From positions 372,001 through 436,000 of the forward strand of contig NZ_JAEHFJ010000005.1 in NCBI RefSeq assembly GCF_016406085.1: a DNA stretch of 64,000 nucleotides. Direction: 5' to 3'. A program made the translations under genes and the position numbers. This DNA is from Aureibaculum flavum (GTDB taxonomy: Bacteria > Bacteroidota > Bacteroidia > Flavobacteriales > Flavobacteriaceae). Of the stretch, positions 12,179-19,452 are shown piece by piece. A model generated the notes under the pieces. It worked only from the letters and a program-made list of their open reading frames with translations. It made no database searches and was not told the origin of the DNA. The stretch's first letter is position 1. Every line of letters starts with the position of its first letter.

Positions 12179-12200
12179 CAATTTTTCTGTTTTTTTTGAG

Positions 12201-12236
12201 AAACCCGAATTGAGCTTTGCTTGGTTCGGGTTTTTC
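12201..12236 (+). terminator. Rho-independent terminator closing the hutU-DUF4136 unit
   Basis: AAACCCGAA (12201-12209) pairs with TTCGGGTTT (12225-12233) and is followed by more T residues. It marks the border between the housekeeping block and the accessory region. Confidence 0.88.
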
Positions 12237-12392
12237 TTTGTTATTACTTATCCGTTGGTTAACCGTTAAAAACGTTTAGTGCTAATCATATTAAATGATA
12301 ATGTCAATAATTACGGTGCTTGTAGTGCTATTGTGAAAATAATAATTACATTTATAGTATTAAACAATGGCGTAGCTATTACATATACACTA

Positions 12393-12402
12393 TTGTTGTA
12401 CC
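12393..12402 (+). repeat. Left arm of 10-bp inverted repeat bracketing an orphan gene
   Basis: TTGTTGTACC lies 12 nt before the ATG at 12414. Its exact reverse complement GGTACAACAA is at 12885-12894, 7 nt after the stop codon of the same gene. The core GTTGTAC differs from the integron attC half-site consensus GTTRRRY at one position. Confidence 0.7.
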
Positions 12403-12413
12403 CAATTTAAAAA

Positions 12414-12878
12414 ATGCAGAAAACCGATGAATATATCGCAAGCAGGTTAGTATGGAAAGCTGAACAATATAAGCTTCCTACTGAATATTCATTATACTTT
12501 AAAAATCTTACGCAAAAAAAGAAGGACTATTATTATGAATACATAATGGACCAAAATATTGGAATAGCAACGTTACTTTTTACACAACCAAATAGTACTA
12601 AATGGACTATTATTGGGACTCGAAAAATTGTCTGGGGAGATAATGGAAAATTGGAATCCTTATTATTTTCAAATATTAAGAAAATCAAACCTCATTCTCT
12701 TGATAGTAAGGAGGAAATGGAAGAAGCATTTAACGGTGCTTTACCAAAAATGGAATGGACTGAATTGACTTTGACAAAAAAAAGCGATGAAAAAGCCAAT
12801 GTTTATGCATTAAAAGGTTCTGACTTTTTTGCTATGTGGAATATAATAAGAATGGTATGGCAGCTCAATTCCCAATAA
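12414..12878 (+). CDS. Hypothetical protein (orphan, cassette-like)
   Basis: A 154-residue soluble protein with no signal peptide or membrane segment. I do not recognise the family. It has an N-terminal helical, Tyr/Lys-rich part (SLYFKNLTQKKKDYYYEY), then a beta-rich stretch (ATLLFTQPNSTKWTIIGT, LLFSNIKKIKP) and a C-terminal helix (FFAMWNIIRMVWQL). The alternation is loosely reminiscent of a PH-like fold, but this is only an impression. The gene stands alone between non-coding spacers, is flanked by a perfect 10-bp inverted repeat, and has the same orientation as the next two orphan genes. No promoter of the TAnnTTTG type was seen close upstream. Confidence 0.7.
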   Translation: MQKTDEYIASRLVWKAEQYKLPTEYSLYFKNLTQKKKDYYYEYIMDQNIGIATLLFTQPNSTKWTIIGTRKIVWGDNGKLESLLFSNIKKIKPHSLDSKEEMEEAFNGALPKMEWTELTLTKKSDEKANVYALKGSDFFAMWNIIRMVWQLNSQ

Positions 12879-12884
12879 AAACTA

Positions 12885-12895
12885 GGTACAACAAA
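12885..12895 (+). repeat. Right arm of inverted repeat plus shared nonamer TACAACAAA (copy 1)
   Basis: GGTACAACAA (12885-12894) is the exact reverse complement of 12393-12402. The nonamer TACAACAAA (12887-12895) begins 9 nt after the stop codon and recurs after the next two genes. GTACAAC matches the attC half-site RYYYAAC except at one position. Confidence 0.7.
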
Positions 12896-13093
12896 ACCTA
12901 AACTTAATGTGGGCTAAGGTATTAGAACGAATGGTTAGCGTATATTTATGAGGTCGCAAATTCTTTGGGATTTCGTTTTGATACAAAATAAGAAAAAACA
13001 AAACCAAAAGATTATGATACGTGCGTGGCGGAAAGCAAACGCTAGTTTGCTCCCGTACTGTTCGTAACTCAACAATTATAAACCATTAAAAAA
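12896..13093 (+). other. Non-coding spacer with palindromic segments between orphan genes
   Basis: About 200 nt without a gene. It contains the hairpin GCAAAC-GCTA-GTTTGC (13035-13050), set in a larger imperfect inverted region (about 13020-13060, GTGCGTGGCGGAAA on the left and TCCCGTACTG on the right). The following gene begins directly after this spacer. Its make-up suggests a structured recombination site or transcript 3' end, not a promoter region. Confidence 0.45.
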
Positions 13094-13672
13094 ATGACTA
13101 AAAATATATTATTATTGTTTTTTTTCACTTTAGCGATGTTCTTTTCAATAAATATTAATTCTCAAGAATTGATACCTTTACAAGTAAATAATAGTTGGAA
13201 ATATATTGAAAAAGTTAAGATAAAAGGAAAACTTATTAAAACTGATACCTTGATTAGTCGAGTAGAAAAAACCATGGATTTTAATAATAAAAAATGGTTC
13301 TATATGACTGAACTTAATTCTAAGTACATTGTGAGAAATGACGAAAAAGGACAATATGAAATTGATACTTTAAGAACTCAAAATAATGGAGATTTTAAAG
13401 AAGTTTTAATGTTTAGAAATGATAATAAATTAAATCAAAATCCCTATAAAGTTTATGAGACTATAAAAGTAAAAATAGATGACAAAATAACTTTAATAAA
13501 AACTGAAATAGGACAATTTGAATGTATAAAATATACAATAATTCCTCATGAAGCACTTGAAAATGAATTTTATGAATTCTATTTTAAACCAGGAATTGGA
13601 CTAATTTATCATAAGTGGGTAGAAAATGACAAAATAACAACATCAGAATTGATTCAGTATAATATTGAATAA
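13094..13672 (+). CDS. Hypothetical secreted protein (orphan, cassette-like)
   Basis: A 192-residue protein with a Sec signal peptide (KNILLLFFFTLAMFFSININSQ, cleavage near residue 24). The mature part is predicted mostly beta-strand (ELIPLQVNNSWKYIEKVKIK, KWFYMTELNSKYIV, KYTIIPHE, YFKPGIGLIYHKW). The pattern resembles small Bacteroidota periplasmic proteins that begin with a P-L-x-x-N-N-x-W-x-Y motif, but I cannot name a family. It is very AT-rich, with many AAA, AAT and ATA codons, more so than the hutU block. It is followed after 5 nt by TACAACAAA. Confidence 0.72.
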   Translation: MTKNILLLFFFTLAMFFSININSQELIPLQVNNSWKYIEKVKIKGKLIKTDTLISRVEKTMDFNNKKWFYMTELNSKYIVRNDEKGQYEIDTLRTQNNGDFKEVLMFRNDNKLNQNPYKVYETIKVKIDDKITLIKTEIGQFECIKYTIIPHEALENEFYEFYFKPGIGLIYHKWVENDKITTSELIQYNIE

Positions 13673-13677
13673 TGTTT

Positions 13678-13686
13678 TACAACAAA
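13678..13686 (+). repeat. Shared nonamer TACAACAAA (copy 2)
   Basis: The same nonamer as at 12887 and 14326, starting 6 nt after the stop codon of the 13094-13672 gene. A 79-nt spacer with the segment GCTCCCG (also in the preceding spacer) leads to the next gene. Confidence 0.6.
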
Positions 13687-13765
13687 GTGTGCAATTTATT
13701 GCTCCCGATTTTCCTGGGGAAAAGCCTCGAACGTAAACTCGGACTTATCTTATCACAAACCAAAT

Positions 13766-14314
13766 ATGTACACCATAAAAATGACATCTCTAAAAACCCT
13801 ATTTCTTCTTATTTATATATTTCAAATTAGTACAGGTTTCAGTCAAGTCAATAAGACAAAACTAAAAACTGTGCTGCGAGATGAAAAAAAAAATATTATT
13901 GAAACGCGTAATGTTGATAAACTTGGCAATCTTAGTAATAATGAAGAAGGTGTCTGTATCGTAAAAAGAAAATATGATAAAAATTCAAATATGTTGATGG
14001 AATCTTATTTTGACAAAGATGGAAAAAGGGCTGCTGGATTTCATAATTTTTCTATTTGGAAGTTTAAATATGATAAAAATAATAATAAAGTATATCAAGC
14101 ACATTACGACATTAATGAAAACCTTATGGCAGATAATATGGGCGTGGCAATTTATAAGTTTAGATATAACAAGCAAAATAAAATGACTTTTCAAGGCCAT
14201 TATGGTTGCAATAAAAAACTACTCAAAGCAAATTCAAATATTCTACACTCTAAGTGGTATTGGAAATATAACGCAAATGGAGATTTAATAAAGTTAAGAA
14301 CTAAAGACAAATAA
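13766..14314 (+). CDS. Hypothetical secreted protein with Tyr-Asp-rich repeats (orphan, cassette-like)
   Basis: A 182-residue protein with a signal peptide. The start may be the ATG at 13781 (MTSLKTLFLLIYIFQISTGFSQ), five codons inside the long frame. The mature part contains two or three degenerate repeats: VKRKYDKNSNMLMESYFDKDGKRAAG, then WKFKYDKNNNKVYQAHYDINENLMAD, then YKFRYNKQNKMTFQGHYGCNKK, and a final WYWKYNANGDLIKL. The K/R-Y-[DN]-K-N pattern resembles YD/RHS-type or MORN-type beta-hairpin repeats, but I do not assign it to a family. TACAACAAA follows 11 nt after the stop codon. Confidence 0.7.
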   Translation: MYTIKMTSLKTLFLLIYIFQISTGFSQVNKTKLKTVLRDEKKNIIETRNVDKLGNLSNNEEGVCIVKRKYDKNSNMLMESYFDKDGKRAAGFHNFSIWKFKYDKNNNKVYQAHYDINENLMADNMGVAIYKFRYNKQNKMTFQGHYGCNKKLLKANSNILHSKWYWKYNANGDLIKLRTKDK

Positions 14315-14321
14315 ACAAACC

Positions 14322-14334
14322 GTTGTACAACAAA
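14322..14334 (+). repeat. Palindrome GTTGTACAAC with shared nonamer TACAACAAA (copy 3)
   Basis: The nonamer at 14326-14334 overlaps the perfect 10-bp palindrome GTTGTACAAC (14322-14331). This is the two inverted-repeat half-sites of the accessory run joined back to back, as expected where two cassette ends meet. Confidence 0.6.
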
Positions 14335-14410
14335 ATACTGTGGTGAAAAAAAGAAAAATTATTCATTTTTTAATTAAAGTACTTTTGTAGGTGTCCTCAT
14401 ATATTAATCT

Positions 14411-14684
14411 TTATTTAGCAATAGCAAAGGCTTGGTTTAATAGTTTATTACATGCAGTAAATGCGAGTTCCTTACGCTTTTCTACTTTATTCATTCTTCT
14501 TTGCTCGCTTATACTACTTCCATTTTGTCTAATTAATGTTGTTAAACCAATTTAACTATGTAATTAACTTGCTCTTGTAAAAGCAATCAAATCTACCTGT
14601 TAAAACAACTAACGTTAAAGCAGCTTTATTACTAATGCGAAGTATACTTTTCTTGTATTTTAAAATATCTTGATGTAGGTGTTT
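14411..14684 (-). pseudogene. Decayed IS110-family transposase remnant (C-terminal domain)
   Basis: This 459-nt gene-free stretch (14315-14773) contains, on the minus strand, two overlapping-frame fragments of an IS110-type transposase. Fragment one (14684-14556) reads LHQDILKYKKS then ILRISNKAALTLVVLTGRF, like the IPGIG-x-KTALTLVVLTGGF region of the Transposase_20 domain; it runs into a stop. Fragment two (14551-14411), in another frame, reads IGLTTLIRQNGSS then KELAFTACNKLLNQAFAIAK, like the YxGLTPTIRQSGSS and C-terminal NKLLKQAFAIAK motifs. At least one frameshift and an internal deletion separate it from function, and the N-terminal catalytic half is gone. No terminal repeats were identified. 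The rest of the stretch shows no gene. Confidence 0.7.
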
Positions 14685-14773
14685 CTATTTTTATAAACAG
14701 TTTTAAAAAACAATTATTTTATCTTAAATTCAACGCGGAATTTCAACTTTTATTTATTTGATAAAAAAAAATC

Positions 14774-16081
14774 ATGAAAACATTTTTTACCAAACTTAGC
14801 TTAAGTAAGCTCTTAATTATAAATACATTCTTACTATATTCTATTTTTTCAAATGCCCAATTTAATAACAATTATTTCACTTATTTTCCTCAAGCCTATT
14901 TTGATATAAAAGACGCTTCATCCAAGCTGGAAGCAGGTATGTCTACTATTAGAGGGGTTGCCTTTACACGAGATAGAAATGAAGCTGGTTTAAAAAAAGT
15001 TAAGCATTATGGTAGAAATACAATTGTTATGCTTTTTCCTGTTACCGATTACTTGATAGAATGGCAAAAATTAGTGGGTAAAACGGAGACTAAGCCCAAC
15101 GCAAATGTTATTATGGACAAAGTAGCGTTTCAATATAGAATTGAAGCACTTACGGACGAATATGGTAATTTTACCTTTAAAAATATTAAGCCAGGCAAAT
15201 ACTTTCTACAATGTGATATTGATTTTGTAGGAGTTGCTTCTGATTATGCAAGAACAGGAACGGTCTATTATGGTTTAATAGCCTCTAGTCCAATTTATGA
15301 GAAATACTTTTACAATTACAATGGTAGAAGTAGAACAACTTTAATGGTAGAGATTGAAACTGATGGACAAGTAAAAGAGGTGAAATTAAAACCTAATATT
15401 TTTCAGAGTTATAAAAATATTGGCAGTCAATTTATCGCTACACAGAATTGCTATTTTAAAAATAACCTTCAAAACGGAAAGTGTAATGAATATAATGAAA
15501 ATGGAACATTAAGTGCCGTTGCTGAATGGAAAGATGGACTGCAGCACGGAGAAACCACCTTATATCATCCCAATGGGAAAATGCAGGCAACAGGCAAGGT
15601 GAAAAAAGGTTTTAATACTGGAGTATGGAAATATTTTGATAAGAACGAAAAGTTAGAATCGGAAAGGAATTTTGTATTTAAAAAGGACATTGGCTATTTA
15701 GAGGGGGCAGCCAATTATTATTACTCATCGGGAGTGATACAAGCCGAAGGAGAGTTTTTAAGAAATTTTAGAAATGGGGTTTGGAAGTATTATGATAAGG
15801 CGGGAAATATAACTTCAGAAGAAACCTATGTTTATAAAAACAAAACTAGTTATCTTGAAGGGGATGTTGTTATTTATTATCCTAGTGGTAAGATAAAAGA
15901 GAAAGACGTCTATGTAAACGGAAAAGCAAATGGAGAAGTTATTACTTATTATGAAAGTGGTGAAATTAAAATGAAAGCCTTATTTAAAGATGATCTAAAA
16001 CATGGCCCCGTTATTTATTATAACGAAATAGGGGAAATTACCAAGCAAGAAAATTATAGTAATGGTGAACTTGAAAAATAA
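14774..16081 (+). CDS. Secreted MORN_2 (YwqK-type) repeat protein
   Basis: A 435-residue exported protein (signal peptide ending near FSNAQ, about residue 29). The N-terminal 200 residues include a carboxypeptidase-regulatory-like beta-sandwich segment (MSTIRGVAF, DEYGNFTFKNIKPGKYFLQ). From about residue 215 there are six or more MORN_2 repeats of the form G-x-x-x-x-Y-x-x-x-G-x-[IL] (NGKCNEYNENGTLSAVAEWK, HGETTLYHPNGKMQATGKV, TGVWKYFDKNEKL, GVWKYYDKAGNI, GEVITYYESGEIKMKA). Databases often label such proteins YwqK antitoxin, but no toxin partner is present. Two of the repeat units (around 275-310 and 328-360) are nearly duplicated. Function is unknown. Confidence 0.82.
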   Translation: MKTFFTKLSLSKLLIINTFLLYSIFSNAQFNNNYFTYFPQAYFDIKDASSKLEAGMSTIRGVAFTRDRNEAGLKKVKHYGRNTIVMLFPVTDYLIEWQKLVGKTETKPNANVIMDKVAFQYRIEALTDEYGNFTFKNIKPGKYFLQCDIDFVGVASDYARTGTVYYGLIASSPIYEKYFYNYNGRSRTTLMVEIETDGQVKEVKLKPNIFQSYKNIGSQFIATQNCYFKNNLQNGKCNEYNENGTLSAVAEWKDGLQHGETTLYHPNGKMQATGKVKKGFNTGVWKYFDKNEKLESERNFVFKKDIGYLEGAANYYYSSGVIQAEGEFLRNFRNGVWKYYDKAGNITSEETYVYKNKTSYLEGDVVIYYPSGKIKEKDVYVNGKANGEVITYYESGEIKMKALFKDDLKHGPVIYYNEIGEITKQENYSNGELEK

Positions 16082-16269
16082 TGAATCTCAATTTATTTAA
16101 AGAGTACAACGTCATACTGCATTAGTTACTTAAGTAGACATGAAGTATATTCAAAAAGCCATTTTTTCGTTCAATAAATGTTCTTATGAGTGATTTGAGA
16201 GCGAAATGTAAATAGTAATATTTTAAAATATGAAACGCACAATTTAGGCAAACAGCGTACAATTATGCG

Positions 16270-16277
16270 TAACTTTG
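16270..16277 (+). promoter_or_regulatory. Candidate -7 promoter element for the acyl-CoA ligase gene
   Basis: TAACTTTG matches the Bacteroidota -7 consensus TAnnTTTG exactly and lies 52 nt before the start codon at 16330. The rest of the 248-nt spacer 16082-16329 holds nothing else recognisable. Confidence 0.5.
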
Positions 16278-16329
16278 TATGCTTTAATTTAGACGATGTC
16301 CAAATTAATTTGGAACTAATAATAGTGTA

Positions 16330-18126
16330 ATGAATTACAAACATTTAGTAAAAGAGATAAAAGAAAATAGTCAGCGTTTTAAAAGTAAAAACGCCATCTT
16401 TTATAAGAATAATGAGCTTAATAAATGGGAAGGTGTTTCTTGGTTAGATTTTGAATCTCGCATAGAAACATTGTCAAAAGCCCTTTTAAATTATGGAATA
16501 TCGGTACAACAGAATATTGCTATTTTTGCCGAAAATATGCCAAATTGGATAATTGCAGATGTCGCAATTATGCGTGTTAGAGCAGTTACGATACCTATTT
16601 ACGCTACAAATTCTAAAAAAGAGGTTGAATATGTAGTCAATGATGCTGAGGTGAGTCTACTTTTTGTTGGCGATCAAAATGAATATGATAAAGCTTACGA
16701 ACTTCTAGAAACTTCCAAGTATTTAAAATTAATTGTAGCCTTAACAAAAACGATAAAACTCCATCAATCAAACAATTCTATTTATTTAGAAGATTTTATA
16801 GCATTTGAGCCTTCAGAACAGATTGAAAAGGAACTTCAAAAAAGGTATTACGAGTGTGATTTAAATGATTTAGCAAGTATCATTTATACTTCAGGTACAA
16901 CAGGAGAACCCAAAGGTGTAATGTTGGATTATACTAATTTTGGTGCTTCTTTAAATGGACATGATTATGAATTAAATGTTTCAGAAAGAGATGTTTCGTT
17001 AAGTTTTCTACCTTTAAGTCATATTTACGAACGGAGCTGGGTTTTCTTTTGTTTACATAGAGGTATCGAAGTTTATTTTAATCAAGATCCTAAAAAAATT
17101 GTGGAGGTTTTAAAAGAAGTAGAACCAACCTTAATGTGTACCGTGCCTCGAATATTTGAGAAAATATTTGCCGCAATTCAAGATAAAAGAAAGGAAGCTT
17201 CGCCAACTAAAATGAAATTAGCAAGTTGGGCGTTGGGTGTTGGTAATAATTATTATAATAAACATAAACGAATTGCTAAAAAAGTACCGCTATTTTTAAA
17301 ATTGAAATATAAAATAGCAAATAAATTAGTGCTAAGTAAATTGCGTGACGTATTTGGTAGTCGGATAAGGTTTATGCCATGTGGAGGTGCTCCTTTAGCA
17401 GCAGATATGGTCTCCTTTTTTCATTCATTTGGGCTCAATATTAAATGTGGCTATGGTTTAACCGAAACCACGGCAACGGTTACGCTCTTTGGAGATACTA
17501 ATTTTGAATTTAATTCGGCAGGAAAACCTATAGAAGGATCTCAAATTAAAATTGGTAATAATAATGAGGTTTTAGTAAAAGGTCCAGGAGTAATGAAAGG
17601 TTATTACAAAAAACCAGAGGCTACTGCAGAAGTTTTTGACAATGGTTGGTTTAAAACAGGAGATGCAGGTAGAATAGATGAAAAAGGTAACCTAATAATT
17701 ACCGATAGAATTAAAGATTTAATGAAAACGTCTGGCGGAAAATATATTGCACCGCAAAAATTAGAAACCGCTTTAATTACCGATTCGTTTATTGAGCAAA
17801 TTGCAGTTATTGGAGATCAACAAAAATACGTTACGGCACTTGCAGTACCCAGTTTTGAGAATTTAAAGAAATATGCTTTAGAACATAAAATCACCTTTAA
17901 AGATGTTGAAGAATTAATTACGAATAATCAGATTATTGACCTATTTGAAAAACGATTTGAAGAGCTTCAAAAAGAATTCTCAAAATTTGAAAAAATAAAA
18001 AAATTCACTTTACTCCCTAAAAGCTTTAGCATAGAAGCAGGTGAAATTACAGCAACCTTAAAATTAAAGCGAAAAGTTATACAGAAAAAATATAAAGAAC
18101 TTATTGATAAAATGTATTCAGATTAA
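16330..18126 (+). CDS. Long-chain fatty acid-CoA ligase (AMP-forming)
   Basis: A 598-residue member of the ANL (AMP-binding) superfamily that activates fatty acids via acyl-adenylate to acyl-CoA. Diagnostic motifs are the P-loop-like IIYTSGTTGEPKGVM around residues 182-196, LPLSHIYERSW, CGYGLTETTA around 375-385, WFKTGDAGRID and the hinge/catalytic lysine region ITDRIKDLMKTSGGKYI. It belongs to the FadD15-like long-chain type common in Bacteroidota, with a C-terminal extension ending in LKLKRKVIQKKY. It stands as a single gene with its own candidate promoter. It feeds beta-oxidation or phospholipid acyl recycling. Confidence 0.95.
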   Translation: MNYKHLVKEIKENSQRFKSKNAIFYKNNELNKWEGVSWLDFESRIETLSKALLNYGISVQQNIAIFAENMPNWIIADVAIMRVRAVTIPIYATNSKKEVEYVVNDAEVSLLFVGDQNEYDKAYELLETSKYLKLIVALTKTIKLHQSNNSIYLEDFIAFEPSEQIEKELQKRYYECDLNDLASIIYTSGTTGEPKGVMLDYTNFGASLNGHDYELNVSERDVSLSFLPLSHIYERSWVFFCLHRGIEVYFNQDPKKIVEVLKEVEPTLMCTVPRIFEKIFAAIQDKRKEASPTKMKLASWALGVGNNYYNKHKRIAKKVPLFLKLKYKIANKLVLSKLRDVFGSRIRFMPCGGAPLAADMVSFFHSFGLNIKCGYGLTETTATVTLFGDTNFEFNSAGKPIEGSQIKIGNNNEVLVKGPGVMKGYYKKPEATAEVFDNGWFKTGDAGRIDEKGNLIITDRIKDLMKTSGGKYIAPQKLETALITDSFIEQIAVIGDQQKYVTALAVPSFENLKKYALEHKITFKDVEELITNNQIIDLFEKRFEELQKEFSKFEKIKKFTLLPKSFSIEAGEITATLKLKRKVIQKKYKELIDKMYSD

Positions 18127-18330
18127 GTACTATCAAATAAAGCTGAGTATGAGAGGTATGTCATATAAAGTTGAAATGTTTTAATGAATTGTTGGGTAAT
18201 GAGGGATGATTTATTATAAAGATTTTATCTTTCCATTTTTAAAAGCTTTAAATATAAAGTTGTTATATTTCAAAGTAAATAATACTGGAGTAGTAGTTCT
18301 ATTATAATCTAAATTTATAAAAATTGAATA

Positions 18331-19260
18331 ATGATAAAATCTCTTTTATTATGTGTCTTTTTGTATTCTTCCATCGCGGTTTGTCAGAAAAAAATATGTA
18401 TTACTGTTGATGACTTACCAACCGTAAGTTACAGTCTAAAAACTAGTCAAGTTGATTTATTAATTACTAACAAGTTATTTAATGCTTTCAAAGACAATAA
18501 CATAGTCGCAATAGGATTTGTAAACGAATCAAAATTGTATAAAAAAGGAAAGTTGGATCCTCAAAAAGTACATTTACTTGATCTTTGGTTGCAAAGTGGA
18601 CTTGATTTAGGAAATCACACTTTTTCTCATGTAGATTATAATAAAGTTTCTGATATCGTTTTTTTTGATGATCTATTAAAAGGTGAAAAAGTAATAAAAC
18701 CATTGATGCATAAATATGGGAAAACTCCCAAATATTTTCGTCATCCTTACTTACATGCCGGCTCAGATTCTATCTCATATAAAAAACTTAAAACATTTCT
18801 AAATGATAATAATTATATAGTGTCACCAGTTACTATTGACAATGATGACTACCTTTTTGCAAAATCCTATCATAATGCTTTCGTTGATAAAAATGAAACG
18901 TTAATGAAAGAAATAGGTGAAAAGTATATAAATTATATGGAACAAAAAGTGCTCTTTTTTGAATCAAAATCTAAAGAGATTTTCAATAGAGAAATTACAC
19001 AAACTTTGTTGATACACGCAAGTTTATTAAACGCAGATTATATTGAGAATCTAATAATAATGCTGAAAAAACACAACTATTCTTTTGTTTCACAAGAAGA
19101 AGCTTTAAAAACTCCTGAGTATTCAACTGAAGTTACTTCATATACTCAATACGGATATTCTTGGATTTATAGATGGGGATTCAGTATGGGGAATGATAAA
19201 AAAATTATGGAGGGAGATGTTGCAACACCGGATGAAATTATAAATCTCTCAAAAAAATAA
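18331..19260 (+). CDS. Secreted polysaccharide deacetylase-family (NodB-like) protein
   Basis: A 309-residue protein with a signal peptide (cleavage near VCQ, residue 19) followed at once by the first NodB motif ICITVDDLPTVSY (D27, D28). The second motif GNHTFSHVDYN carries the zinc-binding histidine pair, and FRHPYLHAG supplies the third motif. Members remove acetyl groups from N-acetylated sugars or act on related amides. The protein is larger than a minimal NodB domain, with a C-terminal extension rich in aromatic residues (TQYGYSWIYRWGF). The exact substrate is unknown. It is a single-gene unit with no coupled neighbours. Confidence 0.85.
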   Translation: MIKSLLLCVFLYSSIAVCQKKICITVDDLPTVSYSLKTSQVDLLITNKLFNAFKDNNIVAIGFVNESKLYKKGKLDPQKVHLLDLWLQSGLDLGNHTFSHVDYNKVSDIVFFDDLLKGEKVIKPLMHKYGKTPKYFRHPYLHAGSDSISYKKLKTFLNDNNYIVSPVTIDNDDYLFAKSYHNAFVDKNETLMKEIGEKYINYMEQKVLFFESKSKEIFNREITQTLLIHASLLNADYIENLIIMLKKHNYSFVSQEEALKTPEYSTEVTSYTQYGYSWIYRWGFSMGNDKKIMEGDVATPDEIINLSKK

Positions 19261-19452
19261 AATTCGTATATTACTTTATATTGTATAAAATCGATATCTA
19301 GGTTTGATTATTTTAAGACTTTATTTAGTTAAAATAAATACCCTTATCTTTAAGCTTTAAAAAAATAATAGGGTTTTATATTTTTTAAAGCATAACATCT
19401 ACTAAAAGTAACGAATTACGCTTTCTTAATAATTTTAATATTGAAAATTAAG

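Noticed and set aside
12201-12236. First element of the cassette array
   Set aside because: The hairpin has a short GC-rich stem and T run, a normal terminator for the DUF4136 gene, and does not share the TACAAC half-site.
14774-16081. YwqK antitoxin label and a toxin-antitoxin module
   Set aside because: MORN_2 repeats give this automatic label. No toxin-like small gene is next to this gene or to the one at 49479.
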